Position numbers and translations under genes: made by a program
Notes under the pieces: model-generated
Seen by the model: only the letters and a program-made list of their open reading frames with translations
Told to the model about the DNA's origin: nothing
Database searches by the model: none
Shown: piece after piece, positions 21,840-33,400 of the stretch
How the letters are laid out: the number at the start of each line of letters is the position of its first letter
How positions within the stretch are numbered: the stretch's first letter is position 1
Assembly (NCBI GenBank): GCA_016081115.2
Contig: JABTTQ020002842.1
Span: 372,001-436,000, forward strand
DNA from: Rehmannia glutinosa
Taxonomy: Eukaryota > Streptophyta > Magnoliopsida > Lamiales > Orobanchaceae
DNA length: 64,000 bases
Direction of reading: 5' to 3'

Positions 21840-23051
21840 TTTGGTACTGCCAATAATTTACAAAGTTGATGCTTTGCAAAGTCAAATCAAGATGAGATGA
21901 GAGTTTAACTTTGGAGTCTCTTAAGAAGTATTGAAAATCAAAAAGAAATAAGTTGATGATGGTTAATGGATTGGAAGATGAGCAACCAGGCAACTCTTTT
22001 CATGCCGATCCTGTTTCATCAAGATATGATTATGTTTCGAAGATGGTGGGAATGGATGATCAAATAAAACAACTCAAAAGTCGGGTTTTGGGAGGTTGGA
22101 ACATGCTCGGTATTATCTCGATTGTCGGAATGGCTGGGATTGGTAAGAATACTCTTGCCGAGGAAATTTACTACGATCCAATTGTTTCACTTCATTTTTA
22201 GCTTCGATTGTTATTGACAGTAGGCCGACAATATCAGTTAACACAATTGATGTTACTTGCTCTCGATCAGCTCGGTTTCCAAATGGATGATTTAATGGAT
22301 ACAAAATTATTAGGAGATCATCTGCACAGCCGATTATTAGGCAAAAGGTATCTGATTGTGCTAGATGATACCTGGAACACTCAGATCTGGCATGATGACC
22401 CTAGTTTGTTCTTTCCGGACAACAAAAACAAAAGTCGAATCATCCTGACGACAAGGCAGGCCGACATAAGTACAGATGTTCTCCGAATGCGGTTCCTGGA
22501 TGACGATGAAAGTTGGAAACTACTTCGTAAGATGGTGTTTACTAGTGAAGATCAGTCGTGCCATCCCCCACAACTTGAGAAAATCGGGAGAAAGATCGCC
22601 AAGAACTGCGAAGGACTTCCCCTGGCGATTATCGAGGTTGGCAAACTCCTAGGCAGGACCGAGAGAAAGATTGAAACTTGGAACAATATCGCGGAAAATG
22701 AAGATCCATTTACCATCGGACTAGATGACGACACGCGTGCCTCAAAAGCTCTATCTTTGAGTTACAAGATGTTGCCTCAACATTTAAAGGCGTGCTTTCT
22801 GTATATGGGAGTGTTCCCGAAAAAGTATGAGATCCCTCCCTCTAAGCTAATCAACTTATGGGTTTGCGAGGGTTTTTTAGAACCAAGAAGGGATAAAACC
22901 TTAGAAGAAGTTGCAAAGGCGTGTTTGGATGAGCTTGTTTACAGAAGTCTTGTTTTAGTTATCAAGGGGAGCTCCAGAGGTAGAATTAAAACCTGTAGAA
23001 TCCATTTTGTCTATCTCAACCTATGTATTAGGGAAGCACAAAAAGAAAAAT

Positions 23052-23337
23052 TGATGCAGACGGAAGCTAACGAATAAGCGACCAACGAACAAAAGCAATA
23101 CGAAACTTCGGGAAGAAACATAAATTGCAATAAACAAAAGAGATAAAATCTCAAAACTTAATAATATTCAACCTCCCTAAAAATAATAGTAAAACAACTA
23201 TTTATAAGACCAATCTAAGAGTCCTAACTTAATTAAAACATTAAATGATAAACCAGAACAAAAGACTCCTAAACACAAATCACTTCCTAAAATATAAGAT
23301 AATATAAAATCCTAAAAGATATATCATATCTCCATCA
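23052..23337 (-). mobile_element. Solo LTR (286 bp) with TGATG...CATCA ends and AAAAT TSD
   Basis: Begins TGATGCAGACGG and ends ATCTCCATCA, giving 5 bp inverted LTR tips. It is flanked by AAAAT on both sides (23047-23051 and 23338-23342). On the minus strand it has a TATA box (TTATAAATAG near 23200), so the LTR is probably in minus orientation. No internal region remains: unequal recombination left one LTR. It lies in the NBS-LRR gene between the NB-ARC end (REAQKEK) and the LRR. Confidence 0.88.
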
Positions 23338-24583
23338 AAAATTCTTCCATATCGTAAAAAGTACGCTGACATTTTTCCGGAAGGCACAGATAGCCAGAGT
23401 CCCCTCTGTTTTCACAATAACATTGTACTAGGGTTCAAACAAGTGCATAGCTGGATGGAATCAGTTTCAGATGCACGTTCTCTTCTTTGTTTCGGTCCAC
23501 CTCATCGTTATCCAATACACGTATACTTACGTTTTCGATTGCTGAGACTTGTGGATGCACTTACAATCCGCTTTTACAAGTTCCCACATCAAGTAACAGA
23601 ACTAGTTGAGTTGAGGTTTCTTGCCATCACATATGATGGGGAGATCCCACCGTCCATATCCGGACTTTTCAACCTTGAAGTCTTGATTGTCCGTCGGCAT
23701 CATCATATCCCAAAATCATCGAAAGCTCCCATGTATCTGCCTATAGAGATATGAAAATTACACAAACTGAGGCACTTGCAGTGTATTGGATATGGCCTGC
23801 CTGATCCTTGTAAAGAAAATGGATTTGTTGATGGTTCTGTTACTCTAAATAACCTTTTAACACTTTCAGGTGTGAGTGCTCACAGTTGTACCTGGACAGT
23901 TCTTGAAAGAATGCCCAACCTACTGAAATTAGGAATTTGGATGATCGAGTTATCACCTTATTACTCTAATGAAGCCTACTATGTATATAATGCTTCTAGC
24001 TATCTCGATCGCCTCGAGTCATTCAAATGCATCGCCATTGTCAATCCCGATCCCGATCTTGATTATTCTCAACTTGCTTATCATCCCATTCCATATCCAG
24101 CTTTCCCTGATAACATTAGAAACATAACTTTTGAGTGGATTTGGATATCCCTGGTATTATATGATAATTATGCGTAGATTGCCGAATCTTGAAGTGCTCA
24201 AATTGCGATGCAATGCCTTTCGAGGCCCTAAATGGGTAACTCCGTCGAAATTCTGGTCGCTAAAATTTTTGCTTCTCGAAGACTTGGATATAGAGCAATG
24301 GAAAGCACACCGTGACATGTTCCCACATCTCAAGTGCTTGATTATTAGGTATTGTTTTAAATTGCGAGAAATCCCTTTTAGTACTGGAGATATTTTTACA
24401 CTTGAAATAATAGAGGTGGATGATTGCAGCCCACCCGTGGTGACTTGGGTTCAAAAATTGCATGAGGAGCTACATGATTGGAGATATGAGTCTCTTCAAC
24501 TTCGGATCAATTCTTCGTGGGACGATAAGAAGCTCAAATCATGACAACCTCCTTTGTCTCAAAAGGTAATCAATTTGAAATAG

Positions 24584-24868
24584 GGATAATTACGAAAAAG
24601 GAAAAACTCTTATTATGTTTGGACTAATTACCAAAAAACCCAAAAGTTTTTAAATTTGCAAAATAACCCTCTTGAGATCTAATTTCGTCATCCATTTTCT
24701 CCTTCATAAGCAAAAGTTTCAAAAATTCCCTCGACATGTATAAAAATATTACATTTAAGACAATATCATATTGAGGTTTTTTTTTTATTTGTAATTTTGA
24801 AACGTCTCTAAGTTTTTTGGTAATTAGACAAACGTTAGGTTTTTTTTTTTTCCTTTTTGTAATTATCC
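24584..24868. mobile_element. MULE-type MITE A1 (GGATAATTAC TIR), 11 bp TSD
   Basis: Left end GGATAATTACGAAAAAGG; the reverse complement of the right end is GGATAATTACAAAAAGG. The arms remain alignable for about 60 bp (CTAATTACCAAAAAAC). The flanks ATTTGAAATAG (24573-24583) and ATTTGAGATAG (24869-24879) form an 11 bp duplication with one mismatch. 285 bp, non-coding. Same family as 36612-36899 and, more loosely, 63471-63703. Confidence 0.9.
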
Positions 24869-25037
24869 ATTTGAGATAGGTTTAATTGCAATTTTAGGCC
24901 TATAAATATAAGGAGGTGACATATTTAGTCCTATAATTATTGTATTTAGCAATTTCGGTAGTAAGTATAAAAAGTTGACATATTTGGTTTACTCAAGAAC
25001 ATTGGAAGTAATCTTGATCCCATAAATTTTGGTTATC

Positions 25038-25803
25038 AGTGGGTTTTATTTTCAGCCATTCCCATTAAATCAAGATGTTTTTTAGCCATTTTTTTCAAAC
25101 ACATCTTTTTTAGCCATTTTGAGGTGTGAAATACCTAATTTGCCCTTGAGTGAATTTACTTGCACCAAAAGACTTTGTAGCGAGATTACGAGTGACTCAA
25201 CATTGTAGCGCAAGTTACATGTGACTCGACACTTTAGCGCGAGTTACATGTGACTCGACACTATAGCACACTTTCGTAGCGAGTTACATGTGACTCGACA
25301 TTAAGCACGACACGTAGCGCGAGTTACATGTGACTCGACATCGTAGCACGACATCGTAGCGTTGAGTTACTATGACTCGATATCGAGTCACCGTGACTCG
25401 ACATCCAAGTTCTCTCACTTATTATAACCTGGTTATATTGTTTTTCTCCAAAAACTCGAATTCAAATAACTTGTTCGTTTTAAATTTGTTTTACATGTAT
25501 AATACATCAAATTTATCCTTTTTTCGATATCTATAATTCAACACCCATATTGCATATTAAAAAAAAATGAAAATATAGATTCAATTTTTTTTAAAAAAAA
25601 AAAACTTGAAAGAAAGAGTAAGAGGATACATATAAATAAATGAAAGAGAGAGAGAGAGAGAAATAATCCAAATATCAAACAAACATGCTAGAAGGGTATG
25701 AATGTCATTTTACACCTCAAAATGCCTAAAAATATGTGTTTGAAAATGTTGGATATTTTTAATCTTTACACTTTTGGAAATAGCCAATTTGAAAAATTTT
25801 CAC
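25038..25803. mobile_element. Nested MITE C with internal tandem array, 10 bp TSD
   Basis: Flanked by TTTGGTTATC at 25028-25037 and 25804-25813. Left arm GTGGGTTTTATTTTCAGCCAT..TTTCAAACACATCTTTTTTAG pairs with the right arm (reverse complement GTGAAAATTTTTCAAATTGGC..TTTCAAACACATATTTTTAG), then GCCATTTTGAGGTGTGAAAT in both. The centre holds a GTGACTCGAC tandem array. 9-10 bp TSD suggests a MULE-related non-autonomous element. A single-arm relative is at 6271-6400. Confidence 0.85.
25160..25410. repeat. Tandem array of ~29-40 bp units ending GTGACTCGAC
   Basis: Unit core GTAGCGCGAGTTACATGTGACTCGAC, about seven to eight imperfect copies (25178-25405). Later units are enlarged to about 40 bp by a partial internal duplication (AGCACGACATCGTAGC). 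Confidence 0.85.
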
Positions 25804-26510
25804 TTTGGTTATCGTGCAATTTCGGTCTCATATAAGTCTAAGTTTGTGCAATTTTGGTCCGAAAGTGTGAAGTATGACTTCGATATGGGAACAAAATTAC
25901 ACAAAAATTGAACTTGTGGAACCAAAATTGCGAAAAATTAAAATTTATGAGACTTAAGATGCTACATAAAATACTTACAGGACCAAATATGGCTACTTTG
26001 GATTTATAGGATCCAAATTATTACATAAGATACTTATAGGACCAAATATGCTATCCCTTAAACTTGTAGGACCAAAATTGCAATTAAGCCCTTTGAAATA
26101 TGTGGAAAGTTGTATATTATACTAAACACATAATACGGTCAACTCCCACAACTCTTATCTATCAGGAATCTTAGCACAAGAAAACAGTTTTTGTATTTCG
26201 CATTATGGGTCTTCTTGTGCTCTGTTTCAATGAAAAACTTGACAATTTATTTTTACAAGTTTAAAAATTAAATACTCTAAAGTTGGGTTAATTTCAGATT
26301 TAGCACCACAAGTTTATCTGCTATTTGCTTTTAGTACCCTCATGCTTCAACTTAATCAAGTTTGATACCCAATATTACAAGTTTTAATCTTTGTCACTAC
26401 TTGCCGATAGTTGACCGTCTAAGACTATCTGGAAACTTTTGATGTTTAAAGCTTGTGTTTTTGTTCCTTGGTTCATTTTTCACTTGTTTCGCCATTTCTA
26501 AAGCCTCATA

Positions 26511-27016
26511 ATGAAGAAATCCTTTATTCCTAGCTCTTCTAAATCTTCCAATTCGGTTAACAATGAGGGAATGTATTGTTATTGTGGAATAAATGCATCA
26601 TTAAAGATTTCTTGGACGAAATCAAATCATGGTAGAAAATTTTGGACATGTCCTAGATATGGGGTAAATTTTTTTTTTTTTTTGCTATGAAAATGGGCAG
26701 ATTATTTGACATTTGGTTTTTTCTCCAGCAAAATGGATATTGCGGATATTTCAAATGGGCGTAGGATGAAATGTGCCCTAAAGCTAAGCAAATCATTCCC
26801 GGATTATTTTCGAAAATTAATAAGTTTCAAGAATAAATTAAAGAATTCGAAACGAAAGAGGGCAAATTGGAAATTAAGATTAACATGGCTAATAGTAGGC
26901 TTGCGATGTTGGACCATGAAGTTGTTGAATTGAAGAAAAAAATAGATCTTTTGATTTTGTATTTCTATGTCACTGTTTGTGTATTTGTTAGTGTTTGTAT
27001 TGTATGCTTAATGTAA
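26511..27016 (+). pseudogene. GRF-type zinc-finger, coiled-coil, membrane-anchored protein (MULE accessory gene)
   Basis: ATG at 26511 starts MKKSFIPSSSKSSNS. A GRF zinc finger spans exon 1 and exon 2: CYCG, then NHGRKFWTCPRYG, then an intron (GT 26664, AG 26728, 65 bp), then NGYCGYFKW. It continues CPKAKQIIPGLFSKINKFQ, a heptad-like KEFETKEGKLEIKINMANS / LDHEVVELKKKI coiled coil, and a final hydrophobic segment (LLILYFYVTVCVFVSVCIV) ending at 27016. About 145 residues. In-frame TAG (26762) and TAA (26834) break this copy. GRF fingers bind single-stranded nucleic acid in other proteins; the role here is unknown. It lies inside the MULE-1 TIRs, convergent with the transposase. Confidence 0.75.
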
Positions 27017-27024
27017 TTGAATAA

Positions 27025-27245
27025 CTGATGTCACTGTTTATATGATGTCACTGTTTATATATTTTAGTGACTCTTTGATTTCAATTAAATGCATATTGTT
27101 TCAATTAACTGATGTCACTGTTTATATGATGTCACTGTTTATATATGATGTCACTGTTTATATATTTTCAGATGCTTTTGTAATTGTAGTGACTCTTTGA
27201 TTGTGTAATTGTAGTGACTCTTTGATTTCAATTAAATGCATATTG
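27025..27245. repeat. Tandem duplications of TGATGTCACTGTTTATA and TAGTGACTCTTTGAT
   Basis: TGATGTCACTGTTTATAT occurs five times and GTAGTGACTCTTTGATTTC three times in two overlapping blocks, just after the zinc-finger gene stop codon, in its 3' UTR. Confidence 0.75.
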
Positions 27246-27610
27246 TTTAATAGTTGTACATGATATTTTTATTCATGTTCAATGTGATTAATAACAAATT
27301 TTAACACAAACATATTTAACATAAAAAACATACATAACAAAACATAATACTATGGGATTAATAACAAAACACACAATGACTTCTAAGTTAACAAACATCC
27401 AACAACTAGTACAGTATGAATAAGTATTCATTACAGTACAACATCAACAAATATCCAACAACTAAGTTAACAAACATCCAAAAACTAGTACAATACAAAT
27501 ACAATATCTAAAAAGTGTTCTGAAATCATTCATCCAATTAAAACATTAAAGTTTTTGAAATCATTCATTCAGTTAAAACATCCAAACAAGTCTTTTTAAA
27601 CACTAGCTTT
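27246..27610. other. Intergenic spacer between the convergent MULE-1 genes
   Basis: AT-rich, with AACAAACATCCAACAACTAG duplicated (about 27391 and 27463). This is the downstream region of both convergent genes. The transposase stop codon (minus-strand TAA) falls near 27601-27603, a few bases from the Copia-3 insertion. Confidence 0.5.
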
Positions 27611-28866
27611 TGTTAGATAAATATTTTTATCAAGATTTTGATGATTTTGTTTAAATGAGTTTTTACACAAAAACAATGTTTATAAATATTGTCTAAATAT
27701 TCCCAAATGATTTAAAATATTTTTACTAATTTTTGGAGTATTTTTGACAAAGAACTGGACAACACTTTGTTTTGAGGCCAACCGGTCTCCTATAGGGCAT
27801 CCGCACTGAAAATAATTTTTGAAACGAAACGATAAGTTCGAGAAATTCCATGAGGTCGACCGGTCGAACAAAAGGTCGACGGTAGACTGAAAAAATGAAA
27901 ATTGAGAACAGAACATTACTGAGACTTGAAAAATTGAGGAGGGGGGTCCGACCAAGGGCCACGAATGGCCGACCCTAGGGCGACCGGTCGGACCCGTGGA
28001 CCGATCGACCCCCTCCATTCTCAGATCTGAATCTCACGATCTACTTTTTAACGTTCAAATTTCTACATAGCGACCGGTCGCGCTTATATATTTTGACAAA
28101 CAGATTCAAATCGTTGGAAATCCATTATCAACAAGATTTACTTTATCAATTTTGTACATTATTTCTACATCTTGTGATCTTCTTTTTGTAGACAAAAGTG
28201 CAAAAGGAGGAGCCTATGATTGTGAAGACTCTCCTATAAATAGAGGATGATTTGAAGACACAAAATACAACAACACAAGCAAACAATACAACAAGAAAAT
28301 CAAAGAAATTTCTCTATGTCTTCTTTTTCAATATTCTTGTTGTAATAGCCTAAGTCTTTCACTTGCACAATCTTGAGGTCTAGGCTTTTTATTCTTGATT
28401 ACACTTGCACTCTAAGTTTGTATACTTCATTTATTGAATTGTAATCTTGAATTTGTCTTTCATCCAAAAACAAGATATCCTTGTTAGTGTTCTTGTGGTA
28501 ACAACACAATTGGGTAATCTTAGGTGTTGAAGAGTGTGGTACTCTTCATAGGTGGTGAAGAAAGATTGTGGTAATCTCCTTTAAGGTGTTGTAAGAAGAT
28601 TGTGGTAATCTTCAAAGGTGGTGTTGTAACAATTGTGATAATTGTTAATAAAATTCTTTTTCTTTTTCGAAACCCATCTCGGATATCTTGGGGTGGTAGA
28701 GCACGTAGTCCCTAGGTGGGGTGAAGCTCTTTAAATCAATGTGTATTGTTTAATTTCCGCATTTACATTCTTGTCTTTACTTGATCACTTGAAAAAGAGG
28801 GTAATTTGTAAAAAAACGGCATAATCTATTCACCCCTCTAGATTATTGTAGCCACTTGGACTAACA
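27611..28866 (+). repeat. Copia-3 5' LTR
   Basis: Contains CGACCGGTCG palindromes near 27856, 27981 and 28070, a TATA box (CCTATAAATAGAGG near 28233) and T-rich R/U5. It ends ACTTGGACTAACA. Confidence 0.9.
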
Positions 28867-28884
28867 AGTGGTATCAAATCCAAA
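28867..28884 (+). promoter_or_regulatory. Copia-3 primer binding site
   Basis: AGTGGTATCAAATCC follows the LTR directly; compare TGGTATCAGAGC for initiator tRNA-Met. Confidence 0.7.
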
Positions 28885-28930
28885 CTCTTTGGCAAGCTCG
28901 TTCCACACCGCGTGTAAAGAGGAAAGATCC

Positions 28931-30412
28931 ATGGCTACGAACGAAAGCTACCTCACCACCGACACCTCCACCAACAAGCCACCGTTTTTTGACGCCAACA
29001 ACTACGCATTTTTGAAAGACCAAATGGAGTGCTTTCTTGAAGGGTGTGGGTTCGATATATGGAATGTTGTCATTGAAAGCATAGCTCAACCAACGAAAAA
29101 AATTGGAGGGACGGCTCCTTGGCCCCCAAAAGTTTCAAAGAATTCGATGATGCCGACAAGAAAGCTTTCTCTAAACAAGGCCTTAAATATTTTACATTGT
29201 TCACTCACCGCCACCGAGTACAATATGGGAAAAATTAGAAACTATCTATGAGGGTACTAAGAAAGTTAAGCAAGCAAGAAAAACCATGCTTGTTAAAAAC
29301 TTTGAAAATTTCAATATGCATGATGGTGAAAGCATATCAAAAATGGTGGAAAGGCTTGACAACATTGTCAATCCTCTTGTGACACTTGGAAAAGTCATAT
29401 CCGAAGAAGATAAAGTGACCAAAGTCTTGAATGCTCTTCTCGGGTCATGCTCCGAGAAAGTAACGGCTATCACGGAAGCACAAAATCTCGAAACACTCAA
29501 ATTCGATGAGCTCGTGGGAAATCTCCTCATTTATGAAGTCTATCTCAAGGAGAGGAAAAATCCCCAACCATCCACCATTAAACCGGTATGCAAAATATTT
29601 CTAAAGGCTTAGCATCTTCTTCTAATATTTTATATTATGCTAGTGATGATGATGACGAGAAAACGGCGCTCTTGTTCGAAAATTTACAAAGTTTGTTAAT
29701 AAAAATAAAGAAATAAAGCCAAGAGACAATTCATGTTTCAAATGCGGGAAATTCGGGCATTACATAGCCGATCGCCCTAAACTTGCGGAAGAAAGAGCAA
29801 AAGAAGAAAAAGCCTTTCCCTAAAAAGAAGGCTCTAAATGCGGATGTCAAAACTTGGGATGAACTACTCGCCACATCCGACGAGGAAGGAGAAACCGAAT
29901 ATGGTCTTATGGCCATGGATGATGAAAATAATGAGGTACGCTCTAACTCCTCAACTTCTTCCTTAGTTGATGAATTGCAATGTGACTTTGATGAATTGCA
30001 AAATGAATTCCAAAATTTGATTGTTAAATACAAGGCTTTAAAAAAGGAGCATAAAGAGCTTAAAATTGAAAATGATAAATTGTTTACTTCTTATGAATAT
30101 CTTGATAAAGCTCATGCTATTACTCTTACTAAAGTCCGTACTCTTGAAACCGAAAAACAAACGCTGACAAATGATATTGAATGTTTGGAAAAAGATGTCC
30201 ATCATTTTAATTTAAGTACGGATAAAGTTACAAAAATTTTAGATGCACAAAGAGATGAGCATTCTAAATTAGGACTTGGCTATAAACCTTTTCAACCTAT
30301 TTCAAAGAAAAATGACTCGAGGTCCGAGCTTTTGTACGTGCTAGTAGTGCCCACAATCTTAGTTGCTTTTATTGTACTTAAGATGGTCAATATGTTAGTC
30401 ATTGTAAATTGA
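28931..30412 (+). pseudogene. Copia-3 Gag
   Basis: Starts MATNESYLTTDTS, then PPFFDANNYAFLKDQMECFL, the UBN2-type opening. A frameshift near 29230 precedes LVKNFENFNMHDGESI..MVERLD and KVTKVLNALLGS. The zinc knuckle at 29733-29775 reads CFKCGKFGHYIADR, with Arg in place of the last Cys. A long charged coiled coil (ELQCDFDELQNEFQNL.. to 30250) ends it, as in SIRE Gag. Frame breaks near 29620 and 29780. Confidence 0.85.
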
Positions 30413-33400
30413 AGAACAATGTTAACTATTTTTGGAGACCCAAATGTCTCAAGGTTAACCCCCATGGACCCTAAAACTATAGGGTACCTAAAAATAATTC
30501 TTTTGTAGGTTATAGGGGCTATAACAACAATGGAAGATTCAAAATGGCTTATGGACAGCGAATGTTCATGCGATATGACCGAAAGGAGATAACTTTTTAC
30601 CAACATCAAGCTCCAAGAAGAGCGTATGGTCATGTTCGGCAATGGCAAAGGAAAAATCATTGGCAATGGAGACATTGATAACTCTTCTTTCTCTCTTAGA
30701 AATGTTTTATTAGTTGATGGGCTAAAGTTTATTTTGATAAGTGTAAGCCAACTTTGTGATTCTAATTATGATGTTGTATTTAATAAAGAAAAATGCATTG
30801 TTCTTAAAAATGGTAAAATTATTTTTGTGAAGCTAGTAGAAAAGGCAACCTTTATAAAATTTGCACAAGTGACTTGGTTAGTCAAAATGTTTCAGTCTTG
30901 TCGCTAATAGTGATTTAACTAGCTTATGGCATAGGCGACTTGGACATGTTGGATACAAAAATTTGAAAGAGATTTACAAAAATCAACATGTCAAAGGACT
31001 ACCCAAGTTAAATTTTGAAAACCTTGGCTTATGTGACACTTGTCAAAAGAACAAATTAGTTAAGAGTAGTTTTAAGCCCAAAAATGAAATTTTCACAACC
31101 AAACCTCTACAACTTCTTCATTTAGATTTGTATGGGGATATTGGTACGGCTAGTCTAAGTGGAAAACATTACACTTTTGTTATAGTTGATGATTTTTCTA
31201 GATATACTTGGGATCTTTTTCTTACAAATAAAAGCGATCCGTTAATGAGTTTGTTAAGTTGTGTAGATTTATAGAGAATGAAAAAAAGATACCATAAAGT
31301 ATATTCGAAGTGATCGAGGTGGAGAATTGGATGAAGAATTTAGAGTCATTTGTGAAACCAAGGGATATGGTCACAATTTCTCGGCTCCAAGGACACCTCA
31401 ACAAAATGGAGTAGCCAAAAGGAAGAATTGGACACTTCAAGAAATGAGTCGGTCCATGCTAAATGAATTTTCACTTCCAAAATATTTTTGGGCGAAGCGT
31501 AAGTACCGCTTGCTATGTCATTAATCGAGTTTATATTCGTCCTAAAATGAATAAAACTCCATATGATCTTTGGAAAGGAAGAACTCCAAATATTAGTTAT
31601 TTCAAAATATTTGGATGTAAGTGTTTTATTTTGAATACTAAGGATGAATTGGACAAACTTGATCCTAAGGCCGATGAAGGAATATTTATGAGGTATTCAA
31701 CCAAGAGCAAAGCCTATCGGGTTTACAATAAGACTAGTATGGTTGTTGAAGAATCCATCCATGTCAAATTCAATGAAGCCTCGGGTGTTGAAAGGATACC
31801 CAATGATGGTAGTGATGAAGAGGATATTGTTGAACAAATTGTTCAAAATGATGCTCAAAATGATCAACCTTCAAGCTCAAATGGTCCTCAAGAAGACAAA
31901 GGTGATACTTTGGATCTTCCCGTAGCATTGAAATTTAAGGAGATCACCCAAAAGATCTTATTATTGGTGATCCCCTTGATAAAGTAATGTCTCGAGGAAA
32001 ATTTGTCGAGAAAGCTCTTATATCTCAAAAAGAGCCCAAAAATGCTAAGGAAGATGTTGAAGATGAGGATTGGTTTTTAGAAATGCAAGAGGAGTTGAAT
32101 CAATTTGAAAGAAATGATGTTTGGGAATTGGTACCTTGTCCTCCATATAAAACAATTATTGGTACAAAATGGGTATTCCAAAACAAACTCGATGAACAAG
32201 GCAATATTGTTGAAACAAAGCAAGGTTAGTAGCTCAAGGATATTGTCAAGAAGAAGGTATTGATTATGATGAAACTTTTGCACCAGAAGACGTTTAGAAG
32301 CTATTCGTATTTTACTTGCCTATTCTTGTTTTAAAAATTTCAAGCTTTACCATATGGATGTTAAATCCGCCTTTTTAAATGGTATTATTCAAGAAGAAGT
32401 CTATGTAAAACAACCTCCGGGGTTTGAAAATTTTTCTAGGCCAAATGATGTTTATAAACTTAAGAAGGCCTTGTATGGTTTAAAACAAGCACCCGTGCAT
32501 GGTATTGATAGACTTAGCTCTTTTCTTTTGCAAAATGGATTTACAAGAAGTAAAGTTGATACTACTCTCTTTGTTTTTGAAAAAGGGCAAGATTGCTTAT
32601 TAGTGCAAATTTATCTTAATGATATTATATTCGGTGCTACTAATGAATCTTTGTGCAAGAAATTTTCTAAGCTTATGCAAGGTGAATTCGAGATGAGTAT
32701 GATGGGGGAGCTAAATTTCTTCCTTGGACTTCAAATTAAGCAATGCCAAGAAGGAATATACATTTCACAATTAAAGTATACTAAAAAACTTTTGAAAAAG
32801 TTCGGCATTGAAGAAGGAAGAACCGTCTCTACTCCCATGGCAACCAATGTCAAGATTGACAAAGATGAAAAAGGCAAGTCGATTGATGAATCCAAATATC
32901 GAGGTATGATTGGTAGTTTACTTCATTTAACCGCAAGTAGACCGGATATTCTTCATGCCGTATGCCTATGTGCTCGTTTTCAAAGCAATCCCAATAATCT
33001 CATATGAGTGCCGTTAAAAGAACTTTTAGATATTTAAAAGACACTATTCAAGATGGTTTATTTTATCCAAAGAATGGATTTTTTTCTCTTAAAGGTTATA
33101 GTGATTCGGACTATGCGGGTAATATTGATGATCGTAAAAAGTACTTAGGATCATGTTAATTTTTAAGCGATTGCCTAGTTTCTTGGTTTTCAAAGAAACA
33201 AAATTGTGTTTTACTTTCAACGGCCGGCCGAATATATTTCCGCGGCCTTTTGTTGTACTCAATTGCTTTGGATGAAACAAACTTTAGCGGATTATAAATG
33301 CTCTTTTGAAAACGTTCCTATCTTTTGTGATAACATATCCGCTATAAATATTGCTCAAAACCCGGTTGATCATAACCGTACTAAACACATTGAGATTCGA

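Larger units (their letters stand above)
21330..24544 (+). pseudogene. R1-like CC-NBS-LRR resistance gene, pseudogene
   Basis: The start MAYVMLIFGT resembles the MAYAAL opening of R1-type proteins, but a hAT MITE cuts in after ten codons and most of the coiled coil is gone. NB-ARC spans about 22030-23045: P-loop GMAGIGKNTLA (usual GKTT is GKNT), kinase-2 YLIVLDDTW, RNBS-B SRIILTTRQ, GLPLAII, RNBS-D CFLYMGVFPKKYEI; the MHD motif is degenerate (IHF). A TAG at 22199-22201 interrupts it. A solo LTR (23052-23337) separates NB-ARC from the LRR. The LRR part (23443-24541) has a TGA at 23752-23754 where a Trp codon is expected and a frameshift near 24165. It ends SSWDDKKLKS, the family's typical C-terminus. 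Expected role when intact: intracellular pathogen sensing. Confidence 0.9.
24879..26091. mobile_element. MULE-type MITE B (GGTTTAATTGCAATTTTAGG TIR)
   Basis: Left arm GGTTTAATTGCAATTTTAGG; the reverse complement of the right arm is GGGCTTAATTGCAATTTTGG. The arms align over more than 80 bp (CCTATAA..ACATATTTAGTCCTATAA). Right flank TTTGAAATA (26092-26100) matches left flank TTTGAGATA (24870-24878) at 8 of 9 positions. About 1.2 kb, of which 0.77 kb is a nested element (25038-25803). Non-coding. Confidence 0.8.

Noticed and set aside
25160..25410. Regular repeats with spacers, CRISPR-like at first sight
   Set aside because: Units are contiguous and drift in length, lie inside a TIR element of a plant genome, and no cas-like gene exists.
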